DNA of 64,000 bases, taken from positions 1-64,000 of the forward strand of contig NZ_JAJUHW010000003.1 in NCBI RefSeq assembly GCF_029265695.1, in the 5' to 3' direction. The number at the start of each line of letters is the position of its first letter. The stretch's first letter is position 1. This document shows, piece by piece, positions 49,006-57,724 of the stretch. A program made the position numbers and the translations under genes. This DNA comes from Gracilinema caldarium. Lineage in GTDB: Bacteria > Spirochaetota > Spirochaetia > Treponematales > Breznakiellaceae. The notes under the pieces are model-generated. The model was not told the origin of the DNA. It saw only the letters and a program-made list of their open reading frames with translations, and made no database searches.

Positions 49006-52000
49006 CTATTTCTGATCTGCCTTTGGTTTTGCCGCCTGAGCCTTAGGACTCTTCGGCTTTATACTGGCTGTCTTAGCTTTTGATTGAAGGGCCTGCAGCA
49101 GGGCCTCTACTTGATACCCTGAGCTATCAAGCGCTCCAGCTAATTCTTGGTAAATCTGGGCCACCAGTTCAAGCCGTTTGGTCCATTGACTTGTGTTTAG
49201 TTTAGAAGGATGAGGTACAGATACAACAGTCGCTGTATCTGTCTTTGTAGTTCCCTTATTCCGTGGGGGAATGGCTGCGTCATCAGACTCGATAGCCGCA
49301 ATTACTCCTCCGTAGAGCAGGACCTGTTCAAACCGTTCTTTGGTAAACCACAAAATGTCATTAAAGAGGTTAACTCCCAAAAATGCCTTAGAATCATCTG
49401 TGTTGAACAAATTGTGTGCGAGGGACAGACTTACCGATGGTCCCTGGAACAAGCTTGGGTCTTTGCTCATTGTTCTGCTTAAGATAAGCTTGAGCAATTC
49501 TACCACACGGTAACTTTCATCGGCGGGGAATCCTGCTTCCTGATAGCTTTCACGAAGTTTTCTGTCCAGGCACCAATGATCTACAAGGCGTCGGCCGTCA
49601 TCTCCTGAAGCCTCTTGTCCGATGATGCCCCGGCTCAGTGCTAATACCAAATAACCTGCAAGATAAGCCGAAATTCGTGGTTCCTGGCTTAATGTTTTAT
49701 AGATCGAATCAAGGTATGTTTTCCCAGCACTATGAAGGGCTGCGGGCGGTTTTTCAAAATATTCACCAAGTTTGATGAACCGCTGCATGGACTGGGCAAA
49801 TTCATTCCATACTTCTTCGGCTTCCAGGGCACTGTATTGCTGGTTCCGTTCAAAGGATTCATACCTGCCTGAGGCGCCATCGAGGTATTCACGGGCTATT
49901 CTGATGTACCGTAATGCTGGTTCCCGGAGGGTTTCTATAAATGGAGCAGCCTTTGGAGTTTTTTGGTCAGGGTTAAAGAAGGCATAAAAGCCGTTAAAGT
50001 ATGAGGGTTTTACCAGTTCTTTAAAAGCGCTATAGAGGTCCCGCAGGAAAAGATCCTGGAACGCTGCATGAAGGTCTGGAACGCCGCGGCCCGCCAGTTC
50101 TTCGTTGAGCCGTCTCCAATGACCAAGATTGTTATCTTCGATTTCATGTATATCTAAGAAAACCTGGGATTGATAGCCGTCCAGTGACACGAAAAGGCCT
50201 TGTTCAGAAATGTCTTTGCTGGATCTAATAAACCAACGGTCTGAGCGCTGCTCCCGCAGCAAGGTAAATGAATTGGGCTTATTGCTGAGTCCAAGGGCCT
50301 GGGCAAGGTTCCTTTGCAGGTTAACCTTAACTCCTCCAGGATCTTTCTGACTGCTGGGAACCGCATTGCGAATCCAGCCTGAAGCCCTGTGGAAGCTGTT
50401 GTTATAAAAAACCAGTGCCCTCTCTTCTCCCAGCCGGTTTGAATAGGCAAAGACATTCTCGTTCACTGAACCGTCGGGGGTATAGAGGTCGTAAAGAGCA
50501 AAGTTTTCGCTGCCTGCGAAAAGACGTCGCTTTTTAAGGAGTGGGAAAATCTCCCGCTCATGCCGGGCTATCAAGTCCTGGTCTGGGGCTTCTTCCCGGT
50601 AGGCCCTCCGGTACTCCATGCCATATTTTTCTTCAAAGCCTTCGATTTGTCCGTGGCCGAACATGGGGAGTCCGGGCATGGTCGCCATGAGGGTACAAAC
50701 GCCGAAATACTTATCTCCTCTGCCGAATTGTATTGCCGCCGTTTCTTCATCGGGGTTGTTCATAAAGTTAACAAAACGCTGGAGAATCTGGGGATCAAAT
50801 TCCAGGGTGTTCTTTATAGTTGCCCGGTATTTGGCATTTTCCTCCATTTTGAGCATGTTCATGAAAGCCGAATTGTATACCCGGTGCATTCCTAATGTGC
50901 GGACAAAGTAACCTTCCATCATCCAGAATGCTTCAGCCAACAGGAGTGTATCCGGTGCTTCTACGGCGCAGCGGTCGACCACTTCCCGCCAGAATTCATT
51001 GGGAAGACGTTTATCAAATTCTTCTTTCGTGAGCCCGTATTCTGCCCTGCTTGCAATGTCTCCTCCTGACCCCGGTTCGGGATACCACAGCCGCTGTATG
51101 TGTTTTTTTGCCAGCGTCATGGCTGCGTCGAACCGGACGATGGGGAACTGTTTACAGACCCCGATAATGGTTTGAATGACCGCTTCTCGTGCTTCGGGAT
51201 TCAGGAAGTCTATCTGGGCTGTATCATTCCAGGGCATCGACGTTCCATCGTTACCATGATAGATGTACCGGGTGTCTCCGGTACGGAAATCTACCCGTTT
51301 AAATACCACCGCCGCGTCCGAACGGCTGTAATAATGGTCTTCGAGATAAATACCAATACCTTCCCGATTTGATAGATTTTCTCCGTTAAAGGTATAGCTG
51401 GGGAAGGGAGAATGGCGGAGCTGGAGGAAGCGATCAGGATGTTCCATGACCCAGCGGGAGTCTATACCGGTGTGGTTCGGTACCATATCTGATCCGAGCC
51501 GTATTCCCCGCCATGCACAACGGTTCCTCAGGTTTTCTAATGCTTCCCAGCCGCCCAGTTCAGAGGCAATGTCATAATCATACAGGCTATATGCGCTGGC
51601 CGCTGCTTCTGGATTGCCGCAGCGCCGCTTTATTTCGCGGCTTGCCTGGCTTCGTTCCCAGAGTCCTATGAGCCACAGACCGGTAAAACCCCTCCGGGCT
51701 AACTCGTCCAGCTCTTCGTCGGGTATCTGATCCAGCCGGTGTATGGGCCTGTTGTATTTTTTTGAGAGCTGGTACAGCCAGACCAGGGTGCTTTTGGCCA
51801 TAAGAACCGTACGGGGCATCCATTCCCGGTCTTCCGAAAACCGTTCGTATTCATGTTCTAATTCATTGTAAATATACGCCCTTGTTGGCCCGGGGCCCAG
51901 ACCAAAGAAGCTGGGTTTTTCCTCTTCCTTTATAACATCGAGACTGGTTAGGAGCCGGATAAGATATTTTCCAATCAGGAGACCCCACTTTTTCCTGATG

Positions 52001-52779
52001 TATTCGAGCTGGCCCGTCAGTGAATAGGGTTCAGCCACGGCAGGGCTCCGCAATAGGTCCCAGAGATTCTGGTCATCGGGACCAAAGTGGGGAAGGGTGG
52101 CCAAGTGGGCCTTTATCACTTCCACTGCCCGATTGTATTCAGTAGCGGCGCTTAAGGTTTTATCGGAGAACATAAAAGCAAAGGGTTCAAAGGCGGGGTT
52201 TTCATTGGCAAGCCTGAGGAGTATCAGCTCTTCCAGGACTAAAAGCCGGTTCGGTATCCCTTCTTCGCTGTCCGCAAGGTAGTCTTCTATAGACTGTTTT
52301 CCTTCATATACCGATTGGGGAGGGAAAAGCTCCACAAAGGTATGGATGAGTTTATCCAACTTTTTTGTGCCAAGCTCTTTTTCCAAGGCTTGCATGGTGG
52401 TCTGTAAAACCGTAGGACAGGCCTTTTCCCGATACAGGGCTGTTACATAGTGGAGAATTTCGTCGATTAGGCCCATGGCATTGAGTTTGCCTGCTTTTAT
52501 GTACCGCTCGGGGTGTATTTCCGGATTGATCGTACTGTTTATTTTCTGGGCAAATTCCCGTACCGTTTTAAAGTCGGCGAATATTACATTGCCGCGGATT
52601 GCAAAAAGAGCTTTGTCTAGTCCGTAGGTATCCCGAACATCCTTAGCCACATGAAATTCTCTGGTGGCATAGAAAGTGTCTGCTCGGAAATTACTTCCGG
52701 GTATCCCGGTACTAGCAGGGTAATCAAGACCACTATTCTGCATTCGCAGATAATAAAGCTGTATTTCCAGTTCTTTCAT
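49006..52779 (-). CDS. GH13-family alpha-glucan hydrolase or transglycosylase with long extensions
   Basis: 1257 residues. The central alpha-amylase barrel (about 340-830) has region I SDMVPNHTG, region II FPIVRFDAAMTLAKKH (nucleophile Asp551), region III LLLAEAFWMM (acid/base Glu616) and region IV FVNFMNNPDEE (stabilising Asp). The 330 N-terminal residues and the 400 C-terminal residues are largely helical, with no named domain, and the C-terminus is Lys/Pro/Ala-rich (SPKAQAAKPKADQK). No signal peptide, so it is cytoplasmic. With malQ upstream it probably trims or rearranges storage or imported alpha-glucans. Confidence 0.8.
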   Translation of the reverse strand: MKELEIQLYYLRMQNSGLDYPASTGIPGSNFRADTFYATREFHVAKDVRDTYGLDKALFAIRGNVIFADFKTVREFAQKINSTINPEIHPERYIKAGKLNAMGLIDEILHYVTALYREKACPTVLQTTMQALEKELGTKKLDKLIHTFVELFPPQSVYEGKQSIEDYLADSEEGIPNRLLVLEELILLRLANENPAFEPFAFMFSDKTLSAATEYNRAVEVIKAHLATLPHFGPDDQNLWDLLRSPAVAEPYSLTGQLEYIRKKWGLLIGKYLIRLLTSLDVIKEEEKPSFFGLGPGPTRAYIYNELEHEYERFSEDREWMPRTVLMAKSTLVWLYQLSKKYNRPIHRLDQIPDEELDELARRGFTGLWLIGLWERSQASREIKRRCGNPEAAASAYSLYDYDIASELGGWEALENLRNRCAWRGIRLGSDMVPNHTGIDSRWVMEHPDRFLQLRHSPFPSYTFNGENLSNREGIGIYLEDHYYSRSDAAVVFKRVDFRTGDTRYIYHGNDGTSMPWNDTAQIDFLNPEAREAVIQTIIGVCKQFPIVRFDAAMTLAKKHIQRLWYPEPGSGGDIASRAEYGLTKEEFDKRLPNEFWREVVDRCAVEAPDTLLLAEAFWMMEGYFVRTLGMHRVYNSAFMNMLKMEENAKYRATIKNTLEFDPQILQRFVNFMNNPDEETAAIQFGRGDKYFGVCTLMATMPGLPMFGHGQIEGFEEKYGMEYRRAYREEAPDQDLIARHEREIFPLLKKRRLFAGSENFALYDLYTPDGSVNENVFAYSNRLGEERALVFYNNSFHRASGWIRNAVPSSQKDPGGVKVNLQRNLAQALGLSNKPNSFTLLREQRSDRWFIRSSKDISEQGLFVSLDGYQSQVFLDIHEIEDNNLGHWRRLNEELAGRGVPDLHAAFQDLFLRDLYSAFKELVKPSYFNGFYAFFNPDQKTPKAAPFIETLREPALRYIRIAREYLDGASGRYESFERNQQYSALEAEEVWNEFAQSMQRFIKLGEYFEKPPAALHSAGKTYLDSIYKTLSQEPRISAYLAGYLVLALSRGIIGQEASGDDGRRLVDHWCLDRKLRESYQEAGFPADESYRVVELLKLILSRTMSKDPSLFQGPSVSLSLAHNLFNTDDSKAFLGVNLFNDILWFTKERFEQVLLYGGVIAAIESDDAAIPPRNKGTTKTDTATVVSVPHPSKLNTSQWTKRLELVAQIYQELAGALDSSGYQVEALLQALQSKAKTASIKPKSPKAQAAKPKADQK

Positions 52780-52816
52780 AGTTCTGTCCTTTTATAAAAG
52801 AATTTATAAGTATGGC

Positions 52817-54790
52817 TCAGCGTTTAGATGTAAGATCCTTACAGCTCTTAATGAGCTCCTTATCTGCTTGCAGCTGTTCTATTGTGCCAGGCAGCCGGTA
52901 TGTCCAGTTAAAATCGTTGACACTTCCAGGCACATTGATGCGTTCATCCTTAGGATTCGGTGAATACCACCGCGGGGATAGATGCAACAAATCCTGGATT
53001 TGGAATATGCAGAATCGGGATGTCGATTTTATAATGTGACCCAAGAGAATGCGGGCCGTATCTGGATTATACCTGTCTTGCAACGATGGTTCGTTAAGAA
53101 ACTGCTTAAACTGTTCCCGGTCGACTTCGTTTTCCCACCATTGCCGGACCGTGGATGTATCATGAACTGCGGGAGTACAAACAGAAAGTTCTGGATATTC
53201 ATTAAAAGGAATATAGGGCTCTCCCCATTCTCCCCAGCGCCGGGTCCACCGGACAATTTTAAGGCCTAAAATTCCCAATTCCTGTAGAACTTTAGGGACG
53301 CAGGGGGGAATCGCTCCTAAATCTTCTGCGCAGGGAATCATACTGGTAGAAGATGTAAGGACCGACAAAATGGTACGTCCCTGATCTTCCCATAATTGTT
53401 CCGATTCTCTGCGTTTCTGTTGTATGAGACTGTCCAGATTCCGTCGTTCCGTCTCGGATAAGGTAGGAAATGCCCTGGTGTCCCAATATGTCCAGGTTGG
53501 GCAATAGGTCCCGTCTCCCTGGGGTACTAAAACCCTGTTTCTCCAAACCTTCTGAAAGTATTCTTTAAGGAGGGGATGTATATCGAGCTGTTCAATATCA
53601 ATTTCCCCCGTAATTTCGTTTTTAAAAAGCCAGAGTTCTTCGTTACCAATCTGGTTCAATGCTTTAACAGCTGCCTTCCGTACTGCCGCCTCGGTCGCAG
53701 GGTCTCCCTTCATAGCTTCATACATTTCTGAGCTGGGAATATGGGGTTCAGAAAGCCAGCGAATTCGGGCGCTGTCGAATCCCAGATTCATAAGTTCCTC
53801 TGTTGTTATAGGTACCGAAGGAACAAAACGGCCAAGGGTGGCTGAAATATCACGGCGGGAGCTCGACCAGATACGAAAGAATCCCAGCACATGGTCTATT
53901 CGGTATGCACTGTAGTAGCGGTCAGCTAGTCTGAGCCGGTCGATCCACCAGGAATAGCCAGCCTTTGCTAAGGTTCCCCAGTTATAAGTAGGGAACTGCC
54001 AGTTTTGTCCCAGAGGATTAAGCGGTTCAGGAGGCGCCCCTGCGGACAGATCCCGGTTAAAAAATTCACTATGGGCCCAGACATCTGCCGAATCTTCGTT
54101 CATCAATATGGGGATATCCCCTTTGAGTATGAGGCCCATGTCATTGATTATTTTTGCTGCCTGGCGGAATTGCCGGTCCAGAGCTTCCTGTACCCATACC
54201 CAGAAAAGATGCTCTTCGTGATATTCGGGATTGTTCCAGAAGCTATCGAGGGTTTTTGCGTCTATGTCTCTGAATTGCTTCCATTCTTTCCAATGGGCTC
54301 CGTGGTTAAGATCCTTGAGCCTGCGGTACACTGCATAATCTTTTATCCAGGGATTTTCTAAAATCCATGAATGGAGGGGTTGGCCTGCTTTTGCTGCAGC
54401 AAGGATGTCATGTTTCTTTTTATTAAAGATATCTCGAAGCAAGGCTAATTTTGCATCCTGCAAGGGGCCGTATGCAAAACGATCGAGCCCTTCGAATCGG
54501 TCCTTTATTTCTTGTAATTGCTTTTCAAATCCGTGGCTTTCCGGTAAGTCTCCGATACGGAGATAGATGGGATGGAGTGCAAAAGCGGTGAGTGCGCTGT
54601 ACGGCGAACTCTGGAACCCAGAATCGTTGACCGGTAACAGTTGAATCAGCTCTACTCCAATAGCCTTACAGAACTGAGCCAATTCTACCAAATCAGGGAA
54701 TTCTCCAACCCCAATACTCTTATTGCTTCTAAGAGCACCGAGCGGAACGGCAATCCCTGTGAGCCTTTTTTTTGGGTCTAAAATACGCAT
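52817..54790 (-). CDS. malQ: 4-alpha-glucanotransferase
   Basis: 657 residues of GH77. Start LGALRSNKSIGVGEFPDLVE, then QLLPVNDSGFQSSPYSALTA, YSAYRIDHVLGFFRIW (catalytic Asp) and MIPCAEDLGAIPPCV (acid/base Glu region). LKIVRWTRRWGEWGEPYIP and VCTPAVHDTSTVRQWWE match the C-terminal barrel. It disproportionates malto-oligosaccharides in the cytoplasm. GGGGAGGGGG precedes ATG 54790. First gene of the malQ-GH13-HD operon. Confidence 0.93.
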   Translation of the reverse strand: MRILDPKKRLTGIAVPLGALRSNKSIGVGEFPDLVELAQFCKAIGVELIQLLPVNDSGFQSSPYSALTAFALHPIYLRIGDLPESHGFEKQLQEIKDRFEGLDRFAYGPLQDAKLALLRDIFNKKKHDILAAAKAGQPLHSWILENPWIKDYAVYRRLKDLNHGAHWKEWKQFRDIDAKTLDSFWNNPEYHEEHLFWVWVQEALDRQFRQAAKIINDMGLILKGDIPILMNEDSADVWAHSEFFNRDLSAGAPPEPLNPLGQNWQFPTYNWGTLAKAGYSWWIDRLRLADRYYSAYRIDHVLGFFRIWSSSRRDISATLGRFVPSVPITTEELMNLGFDSARIRWLSEPHIPSSEMYEAMKGDPATEAAVRKAAVKALNQIGNEELWLFKNEITGEIDIEQLDIHPLLKEYFQKVWRNRVLVPQGDGTYCPTWTYWDTRAFPTLSETERRNLDSLIQQKRRESEQLWEDQGRTILSVLTSSTSMIPCAEDLGAIPPCVPKVLQELGILGLKIVRWTRRWGEWGEPYIPFNEYPELSVCTPAVHDTSTVRQWWENEVDREQFKQFLNEPSLQDRYNPDTARILLGHIIKSTSRFCIFQIQDLLHLSPRWYSPNPKDERINVPGSVNDFNWTYRLPGTIEQLQADKELIKSCKDLTSKR

Positions 54791-54827
54791 ACCCCCTCCC
54801 CTATGGTGCAGAACATTGTATGTGCTC

Positions 54828-54859
54828 TGGTATTATACCATGAGTATAGATATGGTAAA
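54828..54859 (-). promoter_or_regulatory. malQ promoter with palindrome over the -10
   Basis: The minus strand reads TTTACC (54859-54854), 16 nt, TATAAT (54837-54832). The -10 lies inside the perfect dyad TGGTATAATACCA (54840-54828), an ideal place for a repressor. The leader is about 35 nt. Confidence 0.6.
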
Positions 54860-54888
54860 CCGGTTTTGTAAATAAAAATATATCTGTT

Positions 54889-55902
54889 TTATAGAAAACC
54901 CTTGCTCCAGTGCCATATGGGGACAGAAAGTTCTGAAGAAAAGGGATTTGTCCTGGTAAAATCGGGGAGCCATGAATCATCGGAGACCAGTTCCTGATAA
55001 AATCCATCCTCTATATCGAATTCTTCCAGCCACCCCTGGAGCGTATCGTATTCTTTATCATTTACAAAACGGTTAGGAAGTTCTCTGGCATACCGGTTCT
55101 TGGGGCTTTTGATGGGAGTGTATTGGGTCATGAGAGAGAGAAGGGCTTTGCCCTTTGCGTGTTCGGCAAACCATGCGAGTACTGCCCGGGTATCTTGCAG
55201 TCGGTCAGGCAGTACCAGGTGGCGGATAATAACCCCCGATTCCAAGACTAGGGGCCAGTCTGGATCGATTGGTTTTACCTCCTCTGCAGCTCGGACCGCA
55301 GCTCTGCAGGGGCCATATCGGAGCTCCTTTTGCTTGATCATCTCAGTAATTGCTGCTGTAGCTGTCGCTGGATAGTCGGGAGCGTTAAAATACCGGCCTG
55401 AAAAATCGCTGTCTAAGGTTTTTAAGTCCGGCAGATATACATCGATCATGGTTTCTGCCTGTTTAAGTGCATGGACCGATTCATAACTCGAAGAATTCCA
55501 TAAAATTGGAATTGTAAGCCCCAGTTCTCGGGCCCGCGTAATACTGTGCACCAAAGCGGGAATGGCATGACTTCCGGTAACTATATTGATGTTCTCCGCT
55601 CCAGCTTTTTGCAGTTTAAGGCAAATCTGGGCACATTCATCGGCGCTGACAACCTTACCCATGCCGCTGTGAGAAATCTGCCAGTTCTGGCAAAAAGCGC
55701 AGCCCAAGGTGCAGCCAGTGACAAAAATAGTCCCCGAGCCGCCAAGGCCGGTGAGAGGCGGCTCTTCGCCCCGGTGTATGTTGGCAACAGCAATACGGAG
55801 TTCAGCGCTTTCTCCACAATAGCCTCGCTGCCCGCTCCTGCGATTAACTTGGCAGTTGCGGGGACAAAGTGTGCAGGAAGTATAAAAATTATCCAAGTAC
55901 AT
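54889..55902 (-). CDS. radical SAM protein, PflX/PflA-like
   Basis: 337 residues. N-terminal CTLCPRNCQVNRRSGQRGYC binds an accessory cluster. The radical SAM cluster motif is FVTGCTLGCAFCQNWQIS. LLPD-like LYLPDLKT and LDSDFSGRYFNAPDYPATA are typical of the PflX branch of COG1313. The target is unknown; the family name reflects similarity to pyruvate formate-lyase activating enzyme. ATG 55902 has CAGGA upstream and overlaps the HD-GYP stop by 14 nt; ATG upstream at 55935 is less likely. Confidence 0.8.
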   Translation of the reverse strand: MYLDNFYTSCTLCPRNCQVNRRSGQRGYCGESAELRIAVANIHRGEEPPLTGLGGSGTIFVTGCTLGCAFCQNWQISHSGMGKVVSADECAQICLKLQKAGAENINIVTGSHAIPALVHSITRARELGLTIPILWNSSSYESVHALKQAETMIDVYLPDLKTLDSDFSGRYFNAPDYPATATAAITEMIKQKELRYGPCRAAVRAAEEVKPIDPDWPLVLESGVIIRHLVLPDRLQDTRAVLAWFAEHAKGKALLSLMTQYTPIKSPKNRYARELPNRFVNDKEYDTLQGWLEEFDIEDGFYQELVSDDSWLPDFTRTNPFSSELSVPIWHWSKGFL

Positions 55903-57598
55903 AATGTTCCTGATAAATGGCATAGATCTGCTCACGTTGTGTAGTGAATATTTTTATGAGTTCCGGATTAAAATGGGTCCCAGCCTGCTCTATAAGCATT
56001 TCAAGAGATTTATCTATTGGAAAGGCTTCCTTGTAGGGCCGCTTTGTAGAAAGGGCATCGAAAACATCTGCTATAGCAACAATCTGCCCTTCTATGGAAA
56101 TATCCATACCCTTTTTGCCCTGGGGATAACCCGAACCATTCCACCACTCATGGTGGTCAACGATAATGTTATAGGCTGTATGAAGGAGACCGAATCCAAG
56201 CTGGTTTACGAGCTGTTGGTTGGCGTTTTTTATTAACTTCCCTCCGATCAGTGGGTGTTGTTTCATGACAATCCATTCTTCCGCTGTTAATGGTCCCGGC
56301 TTAAGCAGAATAGAGTCGGGAATGCCAATTTTACCTAAATCATGGAGGGGCGCATATTCTCGGATTTCGTCTGCTTTCTGAGGTGTGATCTGGCCCTCTT
56401 CCCGGAGCACATCGGCGATCAAGGCAGAGTAAAGGGAAACCCGGCGGGTATGATCCGCGGTCTCATCGTCTTTAAATTCAACAATATTAACAATTCCATC
56501 CCCAAAGACAGAAAGGGTTTTTTGAAGCGCATAGGAATAAAACACCCGGGAGCGGATAATATTAGACACAAGGCTGGCAAATTTACCCATTTCATCGGTA
56601 TAGATATCCTGCTGGCGATGAGCAAAAAACAAAAAGCCAAAGAGCCGTTGGTTCACCATGATAGGAACAGTTAGATTTGAACGAATTCCCTCCTGCAAAA
56701 GCAGCCGTGAAGATAACGTATCCTTTTCAGTCAGCCGGTTAATGATTCTGAAGGGTTGCCGTTGGTCTATAATTTTTTTGAGCGACGTTTCAGAAAGATC
56801 CTGCTTGAAACCCTTTTTAAGAAAAACTGGATAATCGCCCCTGACTGTGGCATGAAATGCCACGAGCTGGTTTTGGTAATTATGATAGATAGCCAGAGAG
56901 AACCGATCGCAGGGAAGAATGTGCTGGTATTTATCTGAACAGAAAACAGAGCCAAATTGGTCTATAAAGGATTCTATGGAAAAACTGAGATCCATCGTGA
57001 GGAGTTCCTGAATCAGGTTCATCAAATCCAGGTTGAGCTGGAAGAAATTCCCCATATCCTGAATTTCCCTATAATAAGGGAATGATTGTATTGATTTATG
57101 ACCCTCTAGATTGGTGTCTCCGATGAGTAGTACCTGATGAAAATGCAACAGCATGTTTTTTGAAGCGATCAGGATTTTATTGATATATCGGTCGGTAATA
57201 ATAAAGAGGAGCAGCATGAGAAAAAAGAAGGGGGTAATGGCAATAATTCCAACATGAAAATATTGTAATAATTTTAAAAGTTGTTTGGTTCGTACATCCT
57301 GAATCTTAGCAATGACTGCCCTCGTTTCGGTTTGGAGGGCCATGATATCCTGGGCTTTTTTGAGTTCACCTAATCGATTCTGAGGGACATATTTATAAAT
57401 GCCATCTATAGTTTGGTCTTCTATTATCCCCTGGGAAAAGACCTTATTCAGGCTGCTGAATATGGTGCTGGTATCTATCATAAGGCGCTGGTAAGATTCT
57501 GCTGAGCTATAGAGAAATATAAATAAGGCCATTATAAACACAAAGGCCCCAACGGCGATAATAAGCTGTACACGGAAATATGATCCGATTGATTTCAT
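55889..57598 (-). CDS. membrane HD-GYP cyclic-di-GMP phosphodiesterase with GAF domain
   Basis: 569 residues. Two membrane helices (about 13-33 and 116-140) flank a short extracytoplasmic loop. A GAF-like region (about 190-355, SNLTVPIMVNQRLFGFLFFA) is followed by the HD-GYP domain (about 375-560): DDETADHTRRVSLYSALIAD, LHDLGKIGIPDSILLKPG, VDHHEWWNGSGYPQG and GQIVAIADVFDALSTKRPYK. It should degrade cyclic-di-GMP. ATG 57598 lies 18 nt after a TATAGT -10; no strong ribosome-binding site. Co-transcribed with the radical SAM gene. Confidence 0.87.
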   Translation of the reverse strand: MKSIGSYFRVQLIIAVGAFVFIMALFIFLYSSAESYQRLMIDTSTIFSSLNKVFSQGIIEDQTIDGIYKYVPQNRLGELKKAQDIMALQTETRAVIAKIQDVRTKQLLKLLQYFHVGIIAITPFFFLMLLLFIITDRYINKILIASKNMLLHFHQVLLIGDTNLEGHKSIQSFPYYREIQDMGNFFQLNLDLMNLIQELLTMDLSFSIESFIDQFGSVFCSDKYQHILPCDRFSLAIYHNYQNQLVAFHATVRGDYPVFLKKGFKQDLSETSLKKIIDQRQPFRIINRLTEKDTLSSRLLLQEGIRSNLTVPIMVNQRLFGFLFFAHRQQDIYTDEMGKFASLVSNIIRSRVFYSYALQKTLSVFGDGIVNIVEFKDDETADHTRRVSLYSALIADVLREEGQITPQKADEIREYAPLHDLGKIGIPDSILLKPGPLTAEEWIVMKQHPLIGGKLIKNANQQLVNQLGFGLLHTAYNIIVDHHEWWNGSGYPQGKKGMDISIEGQIVAIADVFDALSTKRPYKEAFPIDKSLEMLIEQAGTHFNPELIKIFTTQREQIYAIYQEHYVLG

Positions 57599-57724
57599 GT
57601 GTTTTACCCATTAACCACTATAATGCATCATCCTCATAGATGTAAATGCAAGTTGTCTCAAGCTATGGTCTTGAAAAACCATATTGTTTTACCATAATAA
57701 ATATTACCACACTGGAGGTGTTGC

